The translations under genes were made by a program, and so were the position numbers. From VXNE01 sp965217825 (GTDB lineage Bacteria; Pseudomonadota; Gammaproteobacteria; Pseudomonadales; Azotimanducaceae), in contig OZ244571.1 in NCBI GenBank assembly GCA_965217825.1, positions 496,001 through 560,000 on the forward strand: a stretch of DNA of 64,000 nt. Reading direction: 5' to 3'. Positions 55,069 to 62,289 of the stretch are shown piece after piece; position 1 is the stretch's first letter; every line of letters begins with the position of its first letter. The notes under the pieces are model-generated. The model ran no database searches, had not been told where the DNA came from, and worked only from the letters and a program-made list of their open reading frames with translations.

Positions 55069-56160
55069 ATGGACATCACAGAAAAGCGCACCGTTGGAAA
55101 GAGCCGTTTGCAGGTCACGCCCCTCGGCTTCGGCGGCGGCACGATAGGCATGCGGTGGATCACGAACGAAACGAGCCTCGAAACGGTGGCCGCAGCCTGG
55201 GAGACCGGGGTCCGTTTCTACGACACGGCGCCCTTTTATGGCTTGGGGCGCTCGGAGCGTCGCCTGGGGTTGGCGCTTGCCGGCATCGCAGAACGAGACC
55301 AATACCGGATCAATACCAAGGTCGGCAAGTCGCTCGTGCCGGAGCCGGTGGAGGACAAAAGCGGCAGCAGCAAGACACCCAGCGGATCGGAACGCACGCC
55401 GAGGGACCCCGACACCGGGTTTCGCCTTCATTTCGAATACACCCACGACCGCATCATGGAGCAGCACCGGGACTCGCTGCAGCGGTTAGGCACGTCCACC
55501 GTGAACTCTCTCACCCTTCATGACCTCGACTACGGCTATCAGACGGTAGAACGCATGGAGCAACACCTGACCGAACTGTCTCGCGATGGCGGCGGTGGCG
55601 CGGTCGCACTGGAGACGCTGCGCGCCGAGGGACGCATTCAGGCCATCGGATGTGGTTGCAACCTGGAAGCGCGGAATGCCTACAGTTGGGAAGACGGCGC
55701 CCACGAGAGGCTGTGCGAGCGCATTGTCGACCTGGTCGACCTTGACTTCTTCGTAGTCGCGGGCGGATACACCCTGCTTGAAACTCGCACGCTTCGTCGG
55801 ATCCTGCCGCTCTGCCAAGAACGCGGTATCGGGGTGATTGGGGCTACGCCCTTTGCCGGAGGATGGCTGGTGTCTGGGGACGAGACCGCTTCGTACATGT
55901 ACGGTCGCGCGTCTACCGACATAATCGATCGGTCGCGGCGAATGCGCGCAATCTGCGAGCGGCACGGCGTGCCCCTGGCTGCCGCGGCGCTGCAATTCCC
56001 GCTTGCCCATCCCGCTGTCGCCGCGGTCATCCCCGGAGCGAGAAGCCCGGCGGAGCCGCGAGAAAACCATCGCCTCATGCATACGGAGATCCCGGGCGCA
56101 GTCTGGCGCGAATTCGTCGCCGAAGGACTCCTGGATTCCGCCGCCCCAACACCCGATTAG
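55069..56160 (+). CDS. Aldo/keto reductase
   Basis: 363 residues. LQVTPLGFGGGTIGMRWITN, FYDTAPFYGLGRSERRLGLA (catalytic Asp and Tyr), INTKVGKSL (Lys), SLTLHDLDYG (His) and the C-terminal VAAVIPGARSPAEPRENHRL. Resembles D-threo-aldose/L-fucose dehydrogenase and pyridoxal dehydrogenase types. Substrate not evident. Confidence 0.9.
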   Translation: MDITEKRTVGKSRLQVTPLGFGGGTIGMRWITNETSLETVAAAWETGVRFYDTAPFYGLGRSERRLGLALAGIAERDQYRINTKVGKSLVPEPVEDKSGSSKTPSGSERTPRDPDTGFRLHFEYTHDRIMEQHRDSLQRLGTSTVNSLTLHDLDYGYQTVERMEQHLTELSRDGGGGAVALETLRAEGRIQAIGCGCNLEARNAYSWEDGAHERLCERIVDLVDLDFFVVAGGYTLLETRTLRRILPLCQERGIGVIGATPFAGGWLVSGDETASYMYGRASTDIIDRSRRMRAICERHGVPLAAAALQFPLAHPAVAAVIPGARSPAEPRENHRLMHTEIPGAVWREFVAEGLLDSAAPTPD

Positions 56161-56377
56161 CCACGACGGACGCGATCAACGCGTCGGATTCTTGCAGTGT
56201 GCGCCGCCGAGAGCATAGCCGCCGAAGAACTTCGCGGTGCCGAATGCGTCAAACTGGTTGGCGTGACTGCCTCGTGGACGTTGCTCCCGGCATTCGGGAT
56301 ACTTGCGCCAGATCCTGCCCAAAACTGACGGTCGGCGGAACGGGCATCGGGGCGACATGCGAGCAAGGGATCAATTG

Positions 56378-57397
56378 ATGGCCGAAATCATTGTCAGGAG
56401 AGCAGCGGAACACCTGCCCGCATCTGGCAGGTCGCTTGCCACCGGCAGAGCGCTCGTAGCCAGCAAAGCCCCCGTGGTCAACGGGAAGTTCGTCGACCCC
56501 GACCGCACGGCTGACGGTAAACTCCGCGCCCGGGTGGCCCTAGGCACGCTGCGAACCCTCTGGTTCAACACCGGCTCGCTGTGCAACCTCACCTGCCAGA
56601 ACTGCTACATGGAGTCCAGCCCCAGCAACGACCGTCTGGTCTACCTCAGTCGGACGGAAGTACAAGCCTACCTTGACGAAATAGCGACGCTCGGTCTCGG
56701 CACGGAGGAGATCGGCTTCACCGGCGGCGAGCCTTTCATGAATCCCGACATCCTGGCGATGCTGGAAGACAGCTTAGCGGCGGGCTACCGCGTCCTGGTG
56801 CTCACCAACGCCATGCGGCCCATGATGAAATGCGCCGACGGCTTGCTGGCATTGCTGGCTCGATACGGCGAACGCCTGATCTTGCGCGTATCGATAGATC
56901 ACTTCCGCAAATCATTGCACGAGCAGGAACGGGGTCGCCGTTCGTGGACCCCGACCATCCGTGGGCTGCGCTGGCTGAGTGACAATGGCTTTGCTCTTCG
57001 CGTCGCCGGACGGCAGCGCTGGGGCGACGGCGAGGAGGCGCTGCGAGACGGATTCCGCGCGCTGTTCCAGGCCGAAGGAATCGATATCGACGCCTATTGT
57101 CCGAAGTCCCTCGTACTGTTCCCCGAAATGGACGCAAGTGCCGACACGCCAGAGGTCTCGGTCGACTGCTGGGACCTGCTCGGCGTACGACCGGAAGACA
57201 TGATGTGTGCCTCATCCCGCATGGTGATAAAGCGCAAGGGCACGGTCCGTCCCGAAGTTGTGAGCTGCACGCTACTGCCCTACGCGGCAGTCTCGCGCCT
57301 GAGTTCGCGGCTTGCCGACAGCCTCGGTGAGGTGTCTCTAAACCATCCTCACTGCTCGCGTTTTTGCGTGCTCGGCGGGGGTCGCTGCTCGGGCTAG
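56378..57397 (+). CDS. Radical SAM protein with cysteine-rich C terminus
   Basis: 339 residues from the ATG at 56378, with AAGGGA eight bases upstream. LWFNTGSLCNLTCQNCYMES carries the CxxxCxxC cluster site, and EIGFTGGEPFMNPDILAMLE is the GGEP motif for SAM. The last ~85 residues hold Cys in VDCWD, MMCASS, VSCTLL, PHCSRFCVLG and GRCSG, enough for an auxiliary iron-sulfur cluster. Reaction unknown. No precursor peptide is obvious in the 217-bp gap before it. Confidence 0.85.
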   Translation: MAEIIVRRAAEHLPASGRSLATGRALVASKAPVVNGKFVDPDRTADGKLRARVALGTLRTLWFNTGSLCNLTCQNCYMESSPSNDRLVYLSRTEVQAYLDEIATLGLGTEEIGFTGGEPFMNPDILAMLEDSLAAGYRVLVLTNAMRPMMKCADGLLALLARYGERLILRVSIDHFRKSLHEQERGRRSWTPTIRGLRWLSDNGFALRVAGRQRWGDGEEALRDGFRALFQAEGIDIDAYCPKSLVLFPEMDASADTPEVSVDCWDLLGVRPEDMMCASSRMVIKRKGTVRPEVVSCTLLPYAAVSRLSSRLADSLGEVSLNHPHCSRFCVLGGGRCSG

Positions 57398-57789
57398 TGC
57401 CACAGAATCCGTCGCCCTAACCGCCGCCGTGTTTTGCGGCCCAATCCACCCCCCCTCTTTGCGTTCCTTCGGGTCGACGACACGGCGCGCCAGTACCAGT
57501 CACTCCGTTTTCTTACGCGTTTCCAGTCGCACGGACACGGCAGAGGTTGGACACTTACGCCTGACGAGGATGATTTCGTGGATTTAGACGATGAAGTTCC
57601 ATTCTAGTAGAAGGACCAGAGCCGCAACGTGGCCGGTGCGTCCAAAGGGACGGACTCTGGTCAAACCGCGCCGCCCCTACAAAGAAGCGCGCCGAAAGCG
57701 GCCATACCCACCCGTGAACGATTCGCGCGTGTGACATCGATTTCAAACTGAGCCACTACCAGATTCGCGACAATGGGCCAACAGTCTAA
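57398..57789. other. Non-coding stretch before the insertion sequence
   Basis: About 390 bp without a credible gene. CCAGAGCCG...CGGACTCTGG near 57618-57660 is a loose inverted repeat. ATCGATTTCAAACTGAGCCAC near 57736-57756 is reminiscent of IS21-type element ends, but nothing else of such an element is present. Likely a graveyard of mobile DNA. Confidence 0.35.
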
Positions 57790-57939
57790 TCCAATACCGA
57801 AATGAGCCTGAACGGAGAGCTTGACTGAACTGTAGGCGGCATCGGAATCGGTATTGAACGAGACGCCATCTTGGCCTGTCGGCGTGTTGCGTACAAGAGC
57901 GGTCCATCGCTTTCTTTGAGCAACAAAATCTTGTTGTCG

Positions 57940-58075
57940 GTCCTGTGGAGTTGTGGGCGAGAGGCGCGCGAGTGTGGTCAGGCGGTGGGCAACGCGCTAG
58001 CGTTGTCCACGGGCTGTCCACACGGCCCGCAGGGCGTGCGCCGGTCCGCAGGACTCGTCCACAACTCCACAGGAC
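57940..58075. repeat. Long inverted repeat in the left part of the insertion sequence
   Basis: GTCCTGTGGAGTTGTGG (57940-57956) and its perfect inverse CCACAACTCCACAGGAC (58059-58075) enclose ~100 bp. Inside is GGGCAACGC-GCTA-GCGTTGTCC, another inverted repeat, and several TGTCCAC words. It sits just downstream of the transposase stop and may be a transposase-binding or terminator region. Confidence 0.6.
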
Positions 58076-58085
58076 TCCGAGTGTC

Positions 58086-59345
58086 TCAGGCGGCGGGGTT
58101 CTCTCGATCGATCGACCGGAAAAGATCGTTCCGGGCCTGGTTCAGCGCCGCGGCGGCCGCCAGGTCGCTGACCGCGTGGGCGGCGACATCGAGTTGCTCG
58201 AAGGTGATGCCCCGGGCCAGGTATTGCTCGGCGTCGGTGAGCGACTTCAGCTTCTCGTAGGGGGTCATCACGTCGGCATCGCGATAGCGCTTGTGCACCC
58301 GGCCCTTACCGTCGGTCTCCTCGGTGGGGAACAGGCAGGGCCGGTGGTAGTTCAGAAACGGCGACAGGGCGTCCCGGTTGAAGGCGTTGACCGGCTCGGC
58401 GAAGTGCGCCGGGATGTGGGCGTAGCCGAGCCACTTGCGGATCACCGCGGCGTTCTTGCCCTCCACCAGGGCGTTGTCGTTGGACTGCCGGGCGCGGGAC
58501 TTGGTGAACTCCCCGACATGCAGCTTGTTCAACAGTTCGGCAACCCGGTGGTTGATGTACTCGGAGCCGTTGTCGGCATGGAAGCCCTTGACGTCAAAGG
58601 GAAACGCCTCGATCAGCGCTTCGAGCACCGGAATCAGGAAGGCTTCGGAGATGGCTGGCACGGTGCCCACCTGCTGGTACTGGGTGACCTCGTCCACCAC
58701 GTTGATGTGGTAGACGCCCTTGACCCCGTCCAGGTCGCCCTGATGGACCGTGTCCACCCGCAAAAATCCCGGCTGTCCCCGCGGCTGCGGTCGGCGCCGT
58801 ATCCCAATCGCCACCGGCGTCGGCCGGGTGCGATGCCAGATCCGGCGCACGTTGCGGTAGGTGCGGGACTGGCGCAGGTTGTACAGATGTCCGTTGGACA
58901 ACCCCGCCAAGCGCTCGAATCGGAGATCGCCGAACACCGTCCAGGCCCGGCGCAGCACCGCGCGGGTGGCGGATCCGGACATCTGGCCCAGCTCCGCGTC
59001 CACCCGCGCCAAAAGCCGGATGTCCGAGGACGTGTAGCGCCGCTCGAACGGCCGCGCCGGCACTCGGCCGCGCCGATCCTCGATGCGCCCGGTCCGGCGA
59101 TGCTGGCCGATCAGTCGCGTCAACTGGGCCCGCGACAACCCGGTCACCTTCGCCAGATACCGCTTCACCAGCCCCTTGTCCGCCTTGCCCAGGCGGTGAT
59201 AGTCCAACCTCACCAGCGTGCGGCGAACCAAGGTGTGGACGCCCTTGCGGGCGCCCCCGGCAAAGTCCACCGCCTCGCTGCCCTCCACAAAGGCGCGAAC
59301 CTGCTCCAGGGTCCGAACCCGTTGCGTCTGTAGCGTCACGATCAT
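58086..59345 (-). CDS. Transposase, integrase-core (rve) DDE type
   Basis: 419 residues. N-terminal helix-turn-helix region (LAKVTGLSRAQLTRLIGQHR). The catalytic core has Asp in FLRVDTVHQGDL, Asp in GFHADNGSEYINH and Glu in SNDNALVEGKNAAVIRKWLG, the DDE triad. The C-terminal part has ALSPFLNYHRPCLFPTEETD. It appears intact. Similar in layout to ISNCY/IS481-like integrase transposases; family not settled. Confidence 0.88.
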   Translation of the reverse strand: MIVTLQTQRVRTLEQVRAFVEGSEAVDFAGGARKGVHTLVRRTLVRLDYHRLGKADKGLVKRYLAKVTGLSRAQLTRLIGQHRRTGRIEDRRGRVPARPFERRYTSSDIRLLARVDAELGQMSGSATRAVLRRAWTVFGDLRFERLAGLSNGHLYNLRQSRTYRNVRRIWHRTRPTPVAIGIRRRPQPRGQPGFLRVDTVHQGDLDGVKGVYHINVVDEVTQYQQVGTVPAISEAFLIPVLEALIEAFPFDVKGFHADNGSEYINHRVAELLNKLHVGEFTKSRARQSNDNALVEGKNAAVIRKWLGYAHIPAHFAEPVNAFNRDALSPFLNYHRPCLFPTEETDGKGRVHKRYRDADVMTPYEKLKSLTDAEQYLARGITFEQLDVAAHAVSDLAAAAALNQARNDLFRSIDRENPAA

Positions 59346-59372
59346 CCTCCGATGATCCCTGACGCCGCGCTA

Positions 59373-59427
59373 CAGGCTCATGTGTCGTTGGATTTACGCC
59401 CCCCGTTCAGGCTCATGTCACGTTGGA
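59373..59427 (+). repeat. Tandem 20-bp end repeats of the insertion sequence
   Basis: CAGGCTCATGTGTCGTTGGA (59373-59392) and CAGGCTCATGTCACGTTGGA (59408-59427) differ at two positions and are 35 bp apart start to start. The outer copy continues as CACGTTGGA-CAAGGC-TCCAACGTG (59419-59442), a perfect 9-bp inverted repeat that extends past the element end. Confidence 0.7.
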
Positions 59428-59466
59428 CAAGGCTCCAACGTGTCTGTCTCGCGTACACTGGGCAAG

Positions 59467-60069
59467 ATGCCACACCTCCGCAACACCGTCGATCCCGACA
59501 AGTTCAATTCGACCCCCCTCCTTCCCTATGCCCTTCGTGTGCTCGACTTCCAAGCCGCGATGCAGGATGTGTACGATCTCTTTTACGACCTCAATGGCCT
59601 GCTTCTAGACCGCGGTCTTCAGCGCCTTGACGAAATGCTCCGTCCCGCAGCGATGTCGGGGATCGTCTCTGATCTGCTAACGGCCAGCCTCGCGAAGCAC
59701 GCGCGGAGCCTCACGGTCAATCAATACTTCAATGGGCACCCTGACCTCCTAGTCGCCGGCGTCTATCCCAACGACACGGTCCAGGCCGGGTCCGAGGGTG
59801 TCGAGATCAAGTCAACGCGGAAGGCTGGAGGCGCAGTCGATACCCATGGCGCTCGCAATCAGTGGATGTGCGTCTTCGTGTACCGCGTGGACAACGCCAC
59901 CGAACCCGTGCGTGCCCGCGCGCCAATGACATTTACCGAAGTCTACTTGGCGCACGTCACGGTCGCAGATTTCCGGAAGAATCCCCGAAGCGGCCTAGGC
60001 ACGCGCACGGCAACGCTCCACCGAAAGGGCATCAAGCTGCTGCGCAGCCACTGGGTCTACAAGCTCTGA
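59467..60069 (+). CDS. Type II restriction endonuclease (PD-(D/E)xK), putative
   Basis: 200 residues from the ATG at 59467. GHPDLLVAGVYPND followed by EGVEIKSTRKAGGAVDTHGA fits PD-x(n)-ExK with the catalytic Asp, Glu and Lys. THGARNQWMCVFVYRVD follows as the core strand. It is convergent with, and one base from, a beta-class DNA methyltransferase, which supports a restriction role. Specificity unknown. The insertion sequence ends 40 bp upstream and may have replaced or supplied its promoter. Confidence 0.75.
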   Translation: MPHLRNTVDPDKFNSTPLLPYALRVLDFQAAMQDVYDLFYDLNGLLLDRGLQRLDEMLRPAAMSGIVSDLLTASLAKHARSLTVNQYFNGHPDLLVAGVYPNDTVQAGSEGVEIKSTRKAGGAVDTHGARNQWMCVFVYRVDNATEPVRARAPMTFTEVYLAHVTVADFRKNPRSGLGTRTATLHRKGIKLLRSHWVYKL

Positions 60070-60070
60070 C

Positions 60071-61213
60071 TCACTCGGTCGGCTGACCATAGGCCGCAAG
60101 TCGCGGCACTGCCTGAGCTGCGATCTCGAAATACTCGCGATCCTTCTCGACTCCGATGCTCGCGTAGCCCACCGCGCTCGCGGCCGCCAACGTTGAGCCC
60201 GCGCCGCAGAATGGATCCAGCACCACGCCTTCCGCCAGCGGAAGGACGCCACGTACGACTTGCCTGAGGAACTCCTGCGGCTTGAGCGACGGATGCGGCG
60301 CCAGTGCGCGCTCCTCCTTGCGGGTCGGCGCCGAGCTAATCACATCCCCGAACGGGTGCGTCGCCGATGGCCTTCGGAATCCCCCAGTGCGCCACTTGCG
60401 AAGATTGTCCTGTACGCGCCCTTCAAGGGGTTTTCGGAACACCAACCAAGGTTCCCACATCGATCGGGGCATCACGCTCACCTCCGAGAACTCCTTATGC
60501 GCCCCCTTGGGGCGGTCGCCACCTCGCATCGTCGTCACCAGCCGCACGATTTCTCCGCGTCGCTCTAACCCCACCTGAGCTAGCGCGCCAGCGGCGATGT
60601 AGGATAGTAGAGGGTTCGTCGCGATCACGATATTGGCGCCTGGAACCAAGACTGGCGCGAGCAATGACGCCCATGCCGCAAAGAACTCCGCCAAGTCCTC
60701 GCGGTCGGATGGCGACAGCACCGTGAATCGTGGCAATGGCGAACGCCGCGCCCCGTCGAACGATGGTGGGATACGCCAAACGCCACCTTTGCCCGCCCGA
60801 AGCTTCGACTGCTCCTTCGCCGAGTACTCAACCAGCCCGTAGGGCGGGTCCGTTACAACGGCATGGATCGACTCCGGTTCGCGCTCGCGCAACCACTCCA
60901 GGCAGTCCCCATAGACAACGGTTGCGCCGTCGTGAAATACCGCGGGGAAGGAGCTTCGCGCCGACTTCAGCACGCCACTTCTCGCCTCGAACGTGGCCAA
61001 CTGGTACTCCCCGCGGTCGAGCCGGCGGAAAAGTTCGGGCGTATTCAGGCGCAGGTACGACCGAATGCTGGAGTCAGCCACACTTGGTGCAAGCAGCCTT
61101 CTCACATTCGCCGTAATCTGCCGCATGGACAGGCCATCCGGATGCGCCCGCAACGCAGCCATGACCGCATCTCGAACCTCTCCCGGCGGTCGTCGTTCGG
61201 TCGTCTGCTGCAT
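60071..61213 (-). CDS. DNA methyltransferase (beta class, N4/N6) with N-terminal winged helix
   Basis: About 380 residues from the ATG at 61213; an ATG at 61225 lies inside the promoter palindrome. Catalytic motif IV is VVTDPPYGLVEY and the SAM motif I DPFCGAGSTLAAA follows it near the C terminus, so the order is beta class. An N-terminal helix-turn-helix (EVRDAVMAALRAHPDGLSMR, QITANVRRLL) is unusual and could serve autoregulation. Partner of the convergent endonuclease. Confidence 0.9.
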   Translation of the reverse strand: MQQTTERRPPGEVRDAVMAALRAHPDGLSMRQITANVRRLLAPSVADSSIRSYLRLNTPELFRRLDRGEYQLATFEARSGVLKSARSSFPAVFHDGATVVYGDCLEWLREREPESIHAVVTDPPYGLVEYSAKEQSKLRAGKGGVWRIPPSFDGARRSPLPRFTVLSPSDREDLAEFFAAWASLLAPVLVPGANIVIATNPLLSYIAAGALAQVGLERRGEIVRLVTTMRGGDRPKGAHKEFSEVSVMPRSMWEPWLVFRKPLEGRVQDNLRKWRTGGFRRPSATHPFGDVISSAPTRKEERALAPHPSLKPQEFLRQVVRGVLPLAEGVVLDPFCGAGSTLAAASAVGYASIGVEKDREYFEIAAQAVPRLAAYGQPTE

Positions 61214-61221
61214 GGTTAGTA

Positions 61222-61251
61222 CCATAAGACGTCTGGACGTCTTATGTCAAT
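61222..61251 (-). promoter_or_regulatory. Methyltransferase promoter with embedded palindromic operator
   Basis: On the minus strand TTGACA (61251-61246) is a perfect -35, followed by an 18-bp spacer and TATGGT (61227-61222) as -10. The palindrome ATAAGACGT-CCAG-ACGTCTTAT (61225-61246) fills the spacer. Transcription would begin at about the ATG at 61213, giving a leaderless message. A protein bound to the palindrome would block RNA polymerase. Two GACGTC words lie inside it. Confidence 0.6.
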
Positions 61252-61466
61252 GCCCGACTTTGCCCCACAGGTTGCCAAAGTTCGAGCACAAAACCGGCCC
61301 TGGGTCCGCCCTTGAAAGGTTGATGGCCAACCCGATACGCGACCGCCGCCGATCCGTCGACATGGGTCAGCACGAGTTCCCACAGCCTTTCGTCCACAGT
61401 CTGTTGTCGTGCGAATCCTTGAATCTCGACCGGGAAACCGTGGCCCGACGCCGTCGAGCCGTTCAC
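61242..61466 (-). CDS. Small uncharacterised protein
   Basis: 74 residues, starting 6 bases after the stop of the gene at 61473-62144 on the same strand. The middle part (IQGFARQQTVDERLWELVLT, HVDGSAAVAYRVGHQPFKGG) looks like a real protein rather than a chance frame. I do not recognise it. Its 3' end overlaps the -35 of the methyltransferase promoter. Confidence 0.4.
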   Translation of the reverse strand: MNGSTASGHGFPVEIQGFARQQTVDERLWELVLTHVDGSAAVAYRVGHQPFKGGPRAGFVLELWQPVGQSRALT

Positions 61467-61472
61467 CGGGTT

Positions 61473-62144
61473 TCAACCCAGAAGCTCTCCAAGCTTCGCC
61501 TTAACCTCGGTGTGGCCCCTTCGCGCGCTTAGGTGATCGAAACAGTAGAACGGTAGGCCGCCAGCGAAACGTCGCTCCACAATGAGAGGCTTGCCCGCCT
61601 CGTTGAAATGGGTCTTTGCCGGCAGAAGTCCGAAGCGGCGCTCGTATAGCGCCAGAGTAGGTCGACTTTCCGCCATTACCGCTTTCGGTTCTATGCGTTC
61701 GATCAGGGCGAGATTGACCTCGCAACAGAAGTCCCAGTGGGGATTGTCGCGGAACCGATATTCGAATCGCTCCTCGAACGCGCGGGTCGTGTCCTTCGAA
61801 CACCAGAAAAACAGCTGGCTGTGCGTCGTTCGGCGGAACATGTCGGTACCGAGGAACCGGCGGAGCTTCCGCATTCGGCTGGAACTCCCTTTGCTGCGGC
61901 CATGTTCGACCTGGAAGTCGTACTCGCGCGTCTCCTCAGTGTTGACCCCGTGCCGCTCCCAGTCTTCGGCGTCCGATCCGGGGTTGACGCCGAGCCAGAC
62001 GACCTCGGTCGGGCCTTCGTAGGATCGGTCCAGCGGACAGTCGAAGACGAAGTGATGCGACCGCTTCAACTCAGGGTGTTCCTCCTGCCTCGCCCGGATT
62101 CGCGCGATCAGGTCCTTCGTCGAAAGGTCGCCATCCGTGCTCAT
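61473..62144 (-). CDS. Uncharacterised protein next to the restriction-modification genes
   Basis: About 223 residues from the ATG at 62144, five bases after GGAGG. EVVWLGVNPGSDAEDW resembles the first motif of the uracil-DNA glycosylase superfold, and the rest contains HSQLFFWCSKDTTRAFEERF, WDFCCEVNLALIERIEP and GLPFYCFDHLSARRGH. No family is recognised with certainty. It lies upstream of, and in the same direction as, the methyltransferase, so it may belong to the same defence locus. Confidence 0.6.
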   Translation of the reverse strand: MSTDGDLSTKDLIARIRARQEEHPELKRSHHFVFDCPLDRSYEGPTEVVWLGVNPGSDAEDWERHGVNTEETREYDFQVEHGRSKGSSSRMRKLRRFLGTDMFRRTTHSQLFFWCSKDTTRAFEERFEYRFRDNPHWDFCCEVNLALIERIEPKAVMAESRPTLALYERRFGLLPAKTHFNEAGKPLIVERRFAGGLPFYCFDHLSARRGHTEVKAKLGELLG

Positions 62145-62289
62145 CCGTTCCTCCATCGTCTCACCTGTGGACGTTCCCCGCCGCGTAGGAAGTGGCGGCC
62201 GCGCCTAGTTCCGAACGAACCGTCTGCGCAGTTCCACTTCATTTCGGCACGGCACGCGCTGCCAGTCGGGGATCCGACAGGACAGGTTA

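Larger units (their letters stand above)
57790..59427 (-). mobile_element. Insertion sequence with DDE integrase-type transposase
   Basis: The left limit is taken from TCCAA...ATGAGCCTGAACGG at 57790-57814. Its inverse, CCGTTCAGGCTCAT...TTGGA, is at 59404-59427. A second inner copy of the right motif lies at 59373-59392. One transposase gene fills the element. The left sub-terminal part holds a 17-bp inverted repeat (57940-57956 and 58059-58075). No flanking target duplication could be identified, so the limits are approximate. Confidence 0.6.

Noticed and set aside
57733..57760. Sequence resembling IS21-type element ends
   Set aside because: A single end-like match without an opposite end, istA/istB genes or target duplication is not enough to call an element.
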